Shown here in pieces: positions 1 through 5,141 of a stretch of 8,733 bases of DNA. Position 1 is the stretch's first letter, and each line of letters starts with the position of its first letter. The position numbers and the translations under genes are program-made. The notes under the pieces are model-generated. The model was not told the origin of the DNA and searched no databases. It saw nothing but the letters and a program-made list of their open reading frames with translations. Source of the stretch: Candidatus Altarchaeum sp. CG2_30_32_3053 (GTDB lineage: Archaea > Altiarchaeota > Altiarchaeia > Altiarchaeales > Altiarchaeaceae); assembly GCA_001873845.1 (NCBI GenBank), contig MNZY01000096.1, forward strand, positions 1 through 8,733, in the 5' to 3' direction.

Positions 1-66
1 AACAACAATAAATAACAATAATAACAATAATAAATAACAATAATAACAACAATAAATAACAACAAT
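1..66. repeat. 22-bp tandem repeat, three copies, AAC/AAT-rich
   Basis: Three consecutive 22-bp blocks (1-22, 23-44, 45-66) are nearly identical. Block 2 differs from block 1 at one position (C to T) and block 3 at one position (T to C). Each block is itself built from AAC and AAT trinucleotides, so it looks like an expanded simple-sequence tract. It lies directly upstream of spt5 and may continue to the left of the window. No reading frame is supported in it. Confidence 0.85.
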
Positions 67-72
67 AACAGT

Positions 73-82
73 AATATAAAAT
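73..82 (+). promoter_or_regulatory. TATA-box-like element upstream of spt5
   Basis: The sequence AATATAAAAT resembles an archaeal box A and is the first clear one after the repeat tract. It lies about 50 bp before the spt5 ATG, so it would give a leader of roughly 20-25 nt. In such AT-rich DNA a chance match is quite possible. Confidence 0.3.
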
Positions 83-128
83 AGTAGAATAATTTTTATT
101 CATTAATTGTAAATTATAAATTATAAAA

Positions 129-650
129 ATGATATTTGCATTGAAAGTTACACGGGGACAGGAAAGAATAGTTGCAGAAATGTTTTACAATGAGGCAAAA
201 AAATTGTCTGCTGGCGGAACCCGTAAAGGAATTTACAGCATTGTTTATGTTACTACCCAAAGAGGATACATATTTATTGAAACTGAGAAGGATAATTACC
301 GTGCCATAGAAGAAATGGCAAAAACCATTCCGAAAACAGGACAACTGGTCGGAAGAAAGAATACTACTTTAAAAGTTGTAAATGGGAAAAAGGCAGACAA
401 GACGCCGCCCAAACCAGTAATGATTGAGGAAATGGAAAACATTATGTTCCCGAAGAAGGTGGTTGCCTTTTTAAATACTGGTGATTTTGTTGATGTCATT
501 AATGGGCCCTTCAAAGGCGAAAGAGCAAGAGTTATAAAGGTAAACAAAGAAAAAAATGATGTAACAATTGAATTGACAGAATCAGCAGTTCCAATTCCAA
601 TAACTGTAAAAGGGTCTGATTTAAGAGCATTGAGTAAAAATAATAAGTAA
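129..650 (+). CDS. spt5: Transcription elongation factor Spt5 (archaeal NusG-like)
   Basis: Archaeal Spt5 binds the RNA polymerase clamp with Spt4, keeps the clamp closed over DNA and promotes processive elongation. The 173-residue product has an N-terminal NGN domain (about residues 1-85, beginning MIFALKVTRGQE and including GYIFIE near 46-51). A linker rich in Lys and Pro follows (about 86-115), then a KOW domain (about 117-165) with the GDFVDVINGPFKGERARV signature. Usual archaeal homologues are about 145-155 residues; the extra length is mainly in the linker and the C-terminal end. The ATG at 129 is preceded by an A/T run with no Shine-Dalgarno sequence, as for the other genes here. Archaeal spt5 usually neighbours secE and rpl11. 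rpl11 is present 860 bp downstream, beyond a mobile-looking element and a TPR gene. Confidence 0.96.
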   Translation: MIFALKVTRGQERIVAEMFYNEAKKLSAGGTRKGIYSIVYVTTQRGYIFIETEKDNYRAIEEMAKTIPKTGQLVGRKNTTLKVVNGKKADKTPPKPVMIEEMENIMFPKKVVAFLNTGDFVDVINGPFKGERARVIKVNKEKNDVTIELTESAVPIPITVKGSDLRALSKNNK

Positions 651-683
651 AAGATAATAAGAGATAATAAGTGTTGGTGAGAG

Positions 684-837
684 TAGTGTCCATCCATAAA
701 CTCGTAATTTTACTGAAAATCTGTAAGATTTTCAATCTTTAAAAATCTGTAAGATTTTTAAATTGTCAAAAACATAATGATTTACCTTGAAAAAGTTAAA
801 ATTTTTTCAAAATTTTATACTTTGTGGATGGACAATA
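684..837. mobile_element. MITE-like element with terminal inverted repeats
   Basis: GTCCATCCATAAA at 688-700 is matched by its inverted copy TTTGTGGATGGAC at 821-833, with 12 of 13 positions paired. Extended outward to 684-700 and 821-837, 15 of 17 positions pair, and both ends carry TA, which could be a TA target duplication of the IS630/Tc1 kind. The interior of about 120 bp has no reading frame. It holds two perfect palindromes (714-734 and 738-762) and a weaker one, TTGAAAAA/TTTTTCAA, at 787-810. Size, termini and lack of coding fit a non-autonomous element inserted between spt5 and the TPR gene. No transposase with matching ends is in the window; the IS1 element at the right end has different termini. 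Confidence 0.65.
711..762 (-). repeat. Two-hairpin palindrome module (single, inverted copy)
   Basis: Read on the minus strand, this is TTTAAAAATCT-TAC-AGATTTTTAAA, linker GAT, then TGAAAATCT-TAC-AGATTTTCA, linker GTA. These are perfect 11-bp and 9-bp stems with the same 3-nt loop. Framework and linkers match the tandem modules near 7441-7590 in the opposite orientation. Confidence 0.8.
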
Positions 838-867
838 AGTAAAAATTTAAAGTTTAAATTTTAAAAA

Positions 868-1338
868 ATGGGAAAGGAAAATACCGTTATTAAAAAAGAT
901 TTGGAGAGTGATGCCGAAGAAGCAGAGAATGATATGATGCCTGAATACTCGGACGCCGAAGATAGAAAAAAAGTGGAAGAAATAGCAGAAAATTACAGAA
1001 AAACGATTAAAGCGAATCCTGCTGACATAGATGCCAATTTAATGTTAGCAGTTGCCGTTCATGTATTAGAACAATATGAAGAGGCAGAAAAAGAATATAA
1101 AAAAGTTATAGAAATAAATCCAAATCATAAAAATGTATATGGTAATTTAGGGGCATTATTATCATCGTTAGAACGATATGATGAAGCAGAAAAGGCCTAC
1201 CGAAAGGCAATAGAAATAGAACCTGATGACGCTTATAATCACAGCAATTTGGGATTTTTATTTTATGATTTAAAACGATTTGATGACACAAAACAGGAAA
1301 TTTTAAAAGCAAAGGAATTATTTAAAAAAAGGAGGTGA
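868..1338 (+). CDS. TPR-repeat protein, apparently frameshifted near its C-terminus
   Basis: The 156-residue product is a soluble tetratricopeptide-repeat protein, a protein-interaction scaffold whose partner cannot be told from sequence. An acidic, probably disordered N-terminus (about residues 10-35) is followed by a partial helical repeat. Three TPR units then occupy about residues 53-86, 87-120 and 121-154, with the usual Y/G/A spacing and Pro at the end of each unit (EINPN, EIEPD). The frame stops at TGA (1336-1338) directly after an A7 run (1324-1330). If one A is skipped or deleted, the frame continues for 28 acidic, helical residues to 1417. The reading as written ends abruptly in KKRR. 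There is no Shine-Dalgarno sequence before the ATG, which follows TTTTAAAAA. The gene lies between the MITE-like element and rpl11, an unusual position. Confidence 0.88.
   Translation: MGKENTVIKKDLESDAEEAENDMMPEYSDAEDRKKVEEIAENYRKTIKANPADIDANLMLAVAVHVLEQYEEAEKEYKKVIEINPNHKNVYGNLGALLSSLERYDEAEKAYRKAIEIEPDDAYNHSNLGFLFYDLKRFDDTKQEILKAKELFKKRR
1330..1338 (+). promoter_or_regulatory. Strong Shine-Dalgarno-like AGGAGGTGA overlapping the TPR stop codon
   Basis: GGAGGTGA is a near-perfect complement to the usual archaeal 16S rRNA 3' end, and no other gene here has such a site. It overlaps the TPR stop and lies 5 nt before a TTG (1344) that would open a 32-residue, very basic ORF ending at 1442. It could therefore start that ORF, or stimulate a +1 shift on the adjacent A7 run. 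It could also be an accident of Gly-Gly-Glu codons in a formerly continuous TPR gene, which is my preferred reading. Confidence 0.35.
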
Positions 1339-1417
1339 ATTTCTTGCAGAAGAAGAAATTGTTGAAATGGTTAAAGATTGTGATGAAATTTTGGATGAAA
1401 TTAAAACAAAAAATTAA
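1331..1417 (+). other. Out-of-frame C-terminal tail of the TPR protein (28 codons)
   Basis: In the +1 frame relative to the TPR gene, directly after the A7 run, the sequence reads GGEFLAEEEIVEMVKDCDEI followed by eight more residues and TAA (1415-1417). The composition (Glu/Asp/Ile/Lys-rich, helical) matches the body of the TPR protein. The alternative frame here gives an improbable Lys/Leu/Trp string. Joined to residue 154, it would make a protein of about 182 residues. Confidence 0.55.
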
Positions 1418-1440
1418 AAGAATCAGATTACAAAAAACAT

Positions 1441-1480
1441 AAAAATAAAATTTTAAACCTAAAAATAAAATTTTAAACTC
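1441..1480 (+). promoter_or_regulatory. Duplicated 20-bp block with TATA-like TTTTAAA upstream of rpl11
   Basis: Positions 1441-1458 and 1461-1478 are the same 18 bp, AAAAATAAAATTTTAAAC, in tandem with a 20-bp period. Each copy carries TTTTAAA, a plausible box A. The second copy (1471-1477) is about 30 bp before the rpl11 ATG, suitable for a leaderless or very short-leader transcript. Confidence 0.5.
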
Positions 1481-1506
1481 AATATTTAAATTTAAAAAAT
1501 TTTAAA

Positions 1507-1977
1507 ATGCCTGAAATAATTGAATCGCTTGTTGATGGTGGAAACGCAAAACCAGGACCTCCATTGGGCCCAATGCTCGGACCAACAGGAGTAAATATAA
1601 AGCAAGTTATAAACGAGGTAAATAAAAAAACAAAGGACTTTGAAGGAATGAAGGTCCCGGTAAAAATTATAATTGACACAACAACAAAAAAATTTGAGAT
1701 TGAAGTCGGAACGCCGCCAACATCTGCCTTATTAAAGAAAGAAATCGGTTTAGCAAAAGGAGGGAAGGATAAAAATTTTGCCGGAAACATCAGCATGGAG
1801 CAAATTTTGAAGGTTGTAAAGATGAAAAAAGATATAATGCTGGCATCAAATCTGAAAGCAGCACTCAAAGAAACAGCGGGAACATGCGTTTCTATGGGAC
1901 TGACTATTGAGAATATGCCTCCAAAGGACTTCATAAAGGCAGTTGCTGAGGGAAAATTTGAAAATTTGATGAAATGA
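1507..1977 (+). CDS. rpl11: Large-subunit ribosomal protein L11 (uL11)
   Basis: L11 binds the GTPase-associated region of 23S rRNA and forms the base of the stalk where elongation factors act. The 156-residue product has the N-terminal uL11 signature with Gly/Pro-rich PGPPLGPMLGPTGVN (about residues 16-30). The C-terminal RNA-binding domain starts near TPPTSALLKKE (about 69-79) and ends with the G-T-C-x-S-M-G-L region (about 126-133). Length fits archaeal L11 (about 160). The ATG follows TTTTAAA directly, with no Shine-Dalgarno sequence. In most archaea rpl11 is followed by rpl1, rpl10 and rpl12. Here the next gene is convergent and ends only 15 bp away, so rpl11 is the last gene of its unit. 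Confidence 0.97.
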   Translation: MPEIIESLVDGGNAKPGPPLGPMLGPTGVNIKQVINEVNKKTKDFEGMKVPVKIIIDTTTKKFEIEVGTPPTSALLKKEIGLAKGGKDKNFAGNISMEQILKVVKMKKDIMLASNLKAALKETAGTCVSMGLTIENMPPKDFIKAVAEGKFENLMK

Positions 1978-1992
1978 GTAATTAAGGATAGA

Positions 1993-2877
1993 TTAAATTT
2001 TTCCCTTTATAAAATTTATCGCATCCATTAAATTTTTCTTATTATTAAAACTTTTGACAATTTCTTCAAGTTCGTCTCTGCTTAAATTTTTCATAGCCAT
2101 TGCAAAGGTAATCATATTGGGAATTGCCCTGACAATATTATCAGCGATGCTTATTGTTGCATTTTGCGATGTGTGGGACATTGGATTTAAGTCAATTGCT
2201 ATAACCTTCTTTCCCATCTTAACTAACGCCCCGGCTCTGTCACCGTCTTCCAGCGGAACCAAAACAACATCTGCATTGTAAAAATATTCGCTGACATCTG
2301 CCCTTTTTGAATCCATATTTGGAATTTTCTTTGTCTTTTCAGTTAAAATATTGTCGTAAATTTTTTTTAAAATTTTTTCAATTATTTCTTCTCTTTCTTT
2401 TGTCCAATAGAATAAATTTGTCTCAACCGAACATTTTAAAATTTTTGCTAATTTACAGATTTCCCTGCTGCACAAAGCAGCAACATTGCCATTGACAGAT
2501 ATTACAGGACTTTTTGAGAGTAAAAGCAACGCAACCGCGGCCCTTTCTGCCTCTAATGCAAAATTTTGTGTTTTTTCATTAAGTAGGTAGTCAAAGCATT
2601 CGCCTCTTCCCTGAGCAAGTAATCCGTTTATTGCTACATAACCCTCTTTAAACCCGGCGACCAGTTTTTCCCTTGTTTTTAAGGACTCATAACGGGGGTG
2701 GGATTTTGAAATTTTCATATTTTTTCTTTTGTTGTCTTTACCTTTGTTGTCTTTACCTTTATTTATATATTCATCAATAGTCAGATACTCTCCTTTTTGA
2801 TATGCTTCTATTGCCTCACGAATTTGTAAAGCATCATTTTGATATTTTTCTATAATTTCTTCTTCAAGCAGTTCCAT
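1993..2877 (-). CDS. 4-phosphopantoate--beta-alanine ligase (archaeal phosphopantothenate synthetase) with N-terminal extension
   Basis: This cytosolic enzyme joins 4-phosphopantoate and beta-alanine with ATP to make 4'-phosphopantothenate. It is the archaeal route to CoA and works after pantoate kinase. The family signature SHPRYESLKTREKLVAGF (about residues 59-76) is followed by GLLAQGRGECFDYL, the A-A-V-A segment, DVVLVPLEDGDRAGALVKMGK and IDLNPMSHTSQNA. Family proteins usually begin two to five residues before SHPRY, matching Met54 at 2718 (MKISKSHPRY), which would give 241 residues. The longest frame adds 53 residues: an acidic helical stretch (about 1-38) and a GKDNK repeat that is a 15-bp DNA duplication. 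The extension is not part of the known family. It may be the remnant of a small upstream gene now in frame with the enzyme. No pantoate kinase gene is visible. The gene is convergent with rpl11. Confidence 0.93.
   Translation of the reverse strand: MELLEEEIIEKYQNDALQIREAIEAYQKGEYLTIDEYINKGKDNKGKDNKRKNMKISKSHPRYESLKTREKLVAGFKEGYVAINGLLAQGRGECFDYLLNEKTQNFALEAERAAVALLLLSKSPVISVNGNVAALCSREICKLAKILKCSVETNLFYWTKEREEIIEKILKKIYDNILTEKTKKIPNMDSKRADVSEYFYNADVVLVPLEDGDRAGALVKMGKKVIAIDLNPMSHTSQNATISIADNIVRAIPNMITFAMAMKNLSRDELEEIVKSFNNKKNLMDAINFIKGKI
2728..2757 (-). repeat. 15-bp tandem repeat (2 copies) inside the ligase extension
   Basis: Two perfect copies of the plus-strand unit TTTGTTGTCTTTACC encode GKDNK twice, directly between the extension and the family's normal start. 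The unit is a multiple of three, so the frame is kept. Confidence 0.85.
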
Positions 2878-2882
2878 TTCAT

Positions 2883-3020
2883 TTACAAGTATTTTCCGGC
2901 ATATTTTTCACTTGTGTTCATTCCTTTAATTGTATCCAGCAGATACTCAAAAGGCATATTTACATTTACCTCTGTATTTACATTTACCTCTGTATTTACA
3001 TTTACCTCTGTGTTTGACAT
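2883..3020 (-). CDS. Small 45-residue ORF, possibly the 5' part of a frameshifted gene
   Basis: The ORF starts at ATG (3018-3020) about 20-30 bp after a good TATA-like element and ends at TAA (2883-2885), 5 nt before the ATG of the ligase frame. Residues 4-21 are three perfect TEVNVN repeats made by an 18-bp DNA repeat. The rest reads MPFEYLLDTIKGMNTSEKYA and then GKYL. If one A were added in the AAAA run near 2892-2895, it would read on as GKILVNEMELLEEE and join the ligase extension. The two could therefore be one small acidic helical protein of about 75-95 residues, broken by a 1-nt deletion. I do not recognise a family. It could equally be a short upstream ORF translationally coupled to the ligase. 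Confidence 0.4.
   Translation of the reverse strand: MSNTEVNVNTEVNVNTEVNVNMPFEYLLDTIKGMNTSEKYAGKYL
2957..3010 (-). repeat. 18-bp tandem repeat, three perfect copies
   Basis: The plus-strand unit TATTTACATTTACCTCTG occurs three times without a mismatch, and a degenerate piece follows at 3011-3015. On the minus strand it encodes the six-residue repeat TEVNVN of the small ORF. Confidence 0.92.
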
Positions 3021-3038
3021 TTTTTATTCGTATAAATG

Positions 3039-3053
3039 TATAAAAATATAAAA
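3039..3053 (-). promoter_or_regulatory. TATA box for the small ORF / ligase unit
   Basis: On the minus strand TTTTATATTTTTATA lies about 19-33 bp before the small ORF's ATG at 3020. This is the right distance for a leaderless or short-leader archaeal transcript that would also carry the ligase. Confidence 0.45.
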
Positions 3054-3074
3054 TCTATACATAAATAATTAAAT

Positions 3075-4928
3075 TTAATCGCAGCAATGGTCAAGCATTT
3101 CTCTTAAACGTTTCTTCTCTTCTTCTTTTCCTGTTTCTTCTTTTTTTATTTCCTCCTTCTTTATTTCCTCCTTCTTTATTTCCTCCTTCTTTATCTCTTT
3201 CTTAAATTTTTCCTTTTTTTTCAAAATTTCCTTAATTTCAAAATTTTTCAATACAATTATTCCGTCCATTACAAACAAAAGCAAAACCAGAAGCAGGAAT
3301 CCAAATTTATGGTCAATGAGCAGAGCATACATTGATGTTATTCCAAAAACAGTCATAAATATAGTAAACAACCCGAAATACCTGAAATTAAATTTTTTGA
3401 ATTCCTCCCATATTCCGGTAAGCGACATTCCAATTAATGCGGCGAGCAAAATTTTCGGAACATCCGCGCCAAGCATATAGAGGATTACAAGGAAAATCCA
3501 TGTCAGAGCGCAGGCATAACAATATGCGCAATACCATATATTAATCCGTTTCTTAACAATTGGCCGCAAGACCGAAAAAATTACAAACAGGACAATTATT
3601 AAGATGAGCGCGAGGATGAAAAATTCAGCATACGAAATCGTAACTGGCAGCACAAGACAGAAATTTAAAAATTTAAAATTTTCGTTAATTAAAATTATCG
3701 CCAGAATTAACATAATCCATCCGATTAAATATCGGACAAGCCATGACTCTTTGGTTTTCGTTTTAAAAATTTCGGATAAATTTCCCCCCAATAAAGCAAA
3801 AGATAAAATTATAATGAGCGGAAGGACAAATATAAAATTGTAGATTGCTAGGAGTAAAATTCCATAGTTAAAGTCCATAGTGTTCAAAACCGTTAAAATT
3901 CCTAGATACATCTGTCCGGTGCACGGAAGTTCAACCATTGCTACAAGTATTCCCAAAATAATTGCTGCTGGCAAAGTTCCCTTTTTTATATACTTTTCAA
4001 GCGTTCCTTTTGTTGACTTCGGGATTGCAAGGTATAAGTTGTGCTTTTCATCCTTGTTTTTTAATGACACACTCGTATCTCTAAAAGCAAGCAAAACGCC
4101 GATTAAAAGAATTGCGATAACCAAAGTATTAACAAAAATTATAAAGCCCAGATTATGCATAAAATTCAGAAATTTTAATATTCCGATTCCTGCGAGAAAG
4201 TATGTAAGATATACTGATATAACATAAATCAATCCGTAAATTGCAATCCGCTTTCTTGAAAAATTTGCCGAATAAATCATAAATGTAATAAAAATAATCT
4301 GGACTCCCATCGCACAGGGATTAATTGAATCAATGATTGCGGCGACAATCACAGCTGCTATTGTTGGCAAATCATACGGTTTTGAAGATATTGTGCAGTT
4401 TTTACTATATGTCTCTGCATGTATATTCTTTTCTTTTGCAAATTTAATAGCATCCTTTAAATTTTTGGCAATTGAATTGTATCCGATTAATGCCGAATCC
4501 CCGACAAAAATCACAGGTATGCCGGATTCATTTTCCGGAATGCAATATCTTTTTTCAAAGTCAGTTAAAAGTGCCTGATTGCTTGCGTTATGATAGACAT
4601 CATAACTTTTAAATGAAATGTCACATTGTTCGCATGTTGCCTTTACTATCGGCTCAATTGCCACACAGTGAGCACATCCTTTCCCGTAAAAAAAGTAAAT
4701 TGATATACTCTTGCATGTGGAATTTAAATTTGAATTGCCCGAATTGTTTAAATTTAAGTCAGAAATATTTAAGTCAGAAATATTTAAGTCAGAAATATTT
4801 AAGTCAGAAATATTTAAATCCGAAGCTGAAACACTTAAATTTGAAATCAATAAAATCAATAGAATTAACAGCAGCGCAATCGCTGATGCAAATGGCAGTA
4901 TAGCTATCTTTTCTTGTCTTTTAGTCAT
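3075..4928 (-). CDS. Thioredoxin-CcdA (DsbD-like) membrane fusion protein, thiol-disulfide interchange
   Basis: The 617-residue membrane protein probably carries electrons from cytosolic thioredoxin to an extracytoplasmic thiol domain. A hydrophobic N-terminal signal or anchor (about residues 11-33) is followed by a SDLNI repeat linker (about 36-60). A thioredoxin/glutaredoxin-like domain (about 74-170) has CAHC (85-88), a second pair CEQC (99-102) and the cis-proline loop GIPVIFVGD (Pro138). A CcdA/DsbD transmembrane core (about 190-415) carries the two redox cysteines in SINPCAMG (Cys205) and ELPCTGQM (Cys336). A further hydrophobic region (about 425-560) contains a CxxCxxC cluster (Cys467, Cys470, Cys473) at the start of a helix. 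The C-terminus is a Lys/Glu repeat tail (about 570-605) ending in DHCCD. The gene starts 22 bp after tRNA-Gly and may be co-transcribed with it. The second membrane region, the extra cysteines and the tail are not standard for CcdA; their role is unknown. Confidence 0.9.
   Translation of the reverse strand: MTKRQEKIAILPFASAIALLLILLILLISNLSVSASDLNISDLNISDLNISDLNISDLNLNNSGNSNLNSTCKSISIYFFYGKGCAHCVAIEPIVKATCEQCDISFKSYDVYHNASNQALLTDFEKRYCIPENESGIPVIFVGDSALIGYNSIAKNLKDAIKFAKEKNIHAETYSKNCTISSKPYDLPTIAAVIVAAIIDSINPCAMGVQIIFITFMIYSANFSRKRIAIYGLIYVISVYLTYFLAGIGILKFLNFMHNLGFIIFVNTLVIAILLIGVLLAFRDTSVSLKNKDEKHNLYLAIPKSTKGTLEKYIKKGTLPAAIILGILVAMVELPCTGQMYLGILTVLNTMDFNYGILLLAIYNFIFVLPLIIILSFALLGGNLSEIFKTKTKESWLVRYLIGWIMLILAIILINENFKFLNFCLVLPVTISYAEFFILALILIIVLFVIFSVLRPIVKKRINIWYCAYCYACALTWIFLVILYMLGADVPKILLAALIGMSLTGIWEEFKKFNFRYFGLFTIFMTVFGITSMYALLIDHKFGFLLLVLLLFVMDGIIVLKNFEIKEILKKKEKFKKEIKKEEIKKEEIKKEEIKKEETGKEEEKKRLREMLDHCCD
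3145..3189 (-). repeat. 15-bp tandem repeat, three perfect copies (KKEEI-coding)
   Basis: The plus-strand unit TTTATTTCCTCCTTC is repeated three times exactly, with partial copies on both sides. It encodes the KKEEI repeats of the cytosolic tail of the DsbD-like protein, probably a charged helix. Confidence 0.92.
4756..4815 (-). repeat. 15-bp tandem repeat, four perfect copies (SDLNI-coding)
   Basis: The plus-strand unit AAGTCAGAAATATTT occurs four times exactly, with degenerate flanks. It encodes the SDLNI linker between the N-terminal hydrophobic segment and the thioredoxin domain of the DsbD-like protein. Perfect identity at DNA level indicates a recent expansion. Confidence 0.93.
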
Positions 4929-4950
4929 CTTTATTTGTCTTTTAATTTAA

Positions 4951-5021
4951 TGCGCTTGCCGGGATTCGGACCCGGGTTTTCGGCTTGGGAAGCCGAAGTC
5001 CTACCAATAGACTACAAGCGC
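4951..5021 (-). tRNA. tRNA-Gly (anticodon CCC)
   Basis: A complete 71-nt cloverleaf can be folded. The acceptor is GCGCTTG/CAAGCGC, all seven paired. The D arm GTCTATTGGTAGGAC carries the GG pair. The anticodon stem is TCGGC/GCCGA with loop TTCCCAA, so the anticodon is CCC (plus-strand 4987-4989). The T stem is CCGGG/CCCGG, the discriminator is A73, and CCA is not encoded. There is no intron. The T loop is TCCGAAT rather than the usual TTCGAAT, so position 55 is C. It decodes GGG glycine codons and lies 22 bp before the DsbD-like gene. Confidence 0.96.
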
Positions 5022-5042
5022 TTATTTTTGTTTATTTTGAAC

Positions 5043-5056
5043 TTTTTATTAAAATT
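5043..5056 (-). promoter_or_regulatory. TATA-like element upstream of tRNA-Gly
   Basis: On the minus strand AAATTTTAATAAAAA lies about 22-35 bp upstream of the tRNA 5' end, the expected place for an archaeal box A. The surrounding 5022-5141 stretch is otherwise AT-rich with no gene that I can see. Confidence 0.3.
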
Positions 5057-5141
5057 TATTTACAAATTAGAATTGCTGATTTATAATTTTTTATTTTTAT
5101 TCTTTAAAATTAATTTTCGGATAAATATCAGAATTAGGCTG

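Noticed and set aside
684..837. The MITE-like element as a derivative of the IS1 element at the right edge
   Set aside because: The termini differ (GTCCATCCA versus GGTAATGCC), so the IS1 transposase is not expected to move it.
1344..1442. Small basic 32-residue ORF from TTG with a perfect SD
   Set aside because: The peptide is what an out-of-frame reading of a Glu/Ile-rich helix gives (Lys/Leu/Trp-rich), whereas the overlapping frame continues the TPR protein naturally. Kept only as an alternative.
2839..3051. Plus-strand ORF with a FTFTSV repeat
   Set aside because: Antisense of the 18-bp TEVNVN repeat. No start context, and the TATA element points the other way.
4711..4950. Plus-strand ORF with a FKSEI repeat, and other plus-strand frames opposite the DsbD-like gene
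   Set aside because: These are antisense readings of the SDLNI repeat and of the membrane protein, with composition expected from shadows.
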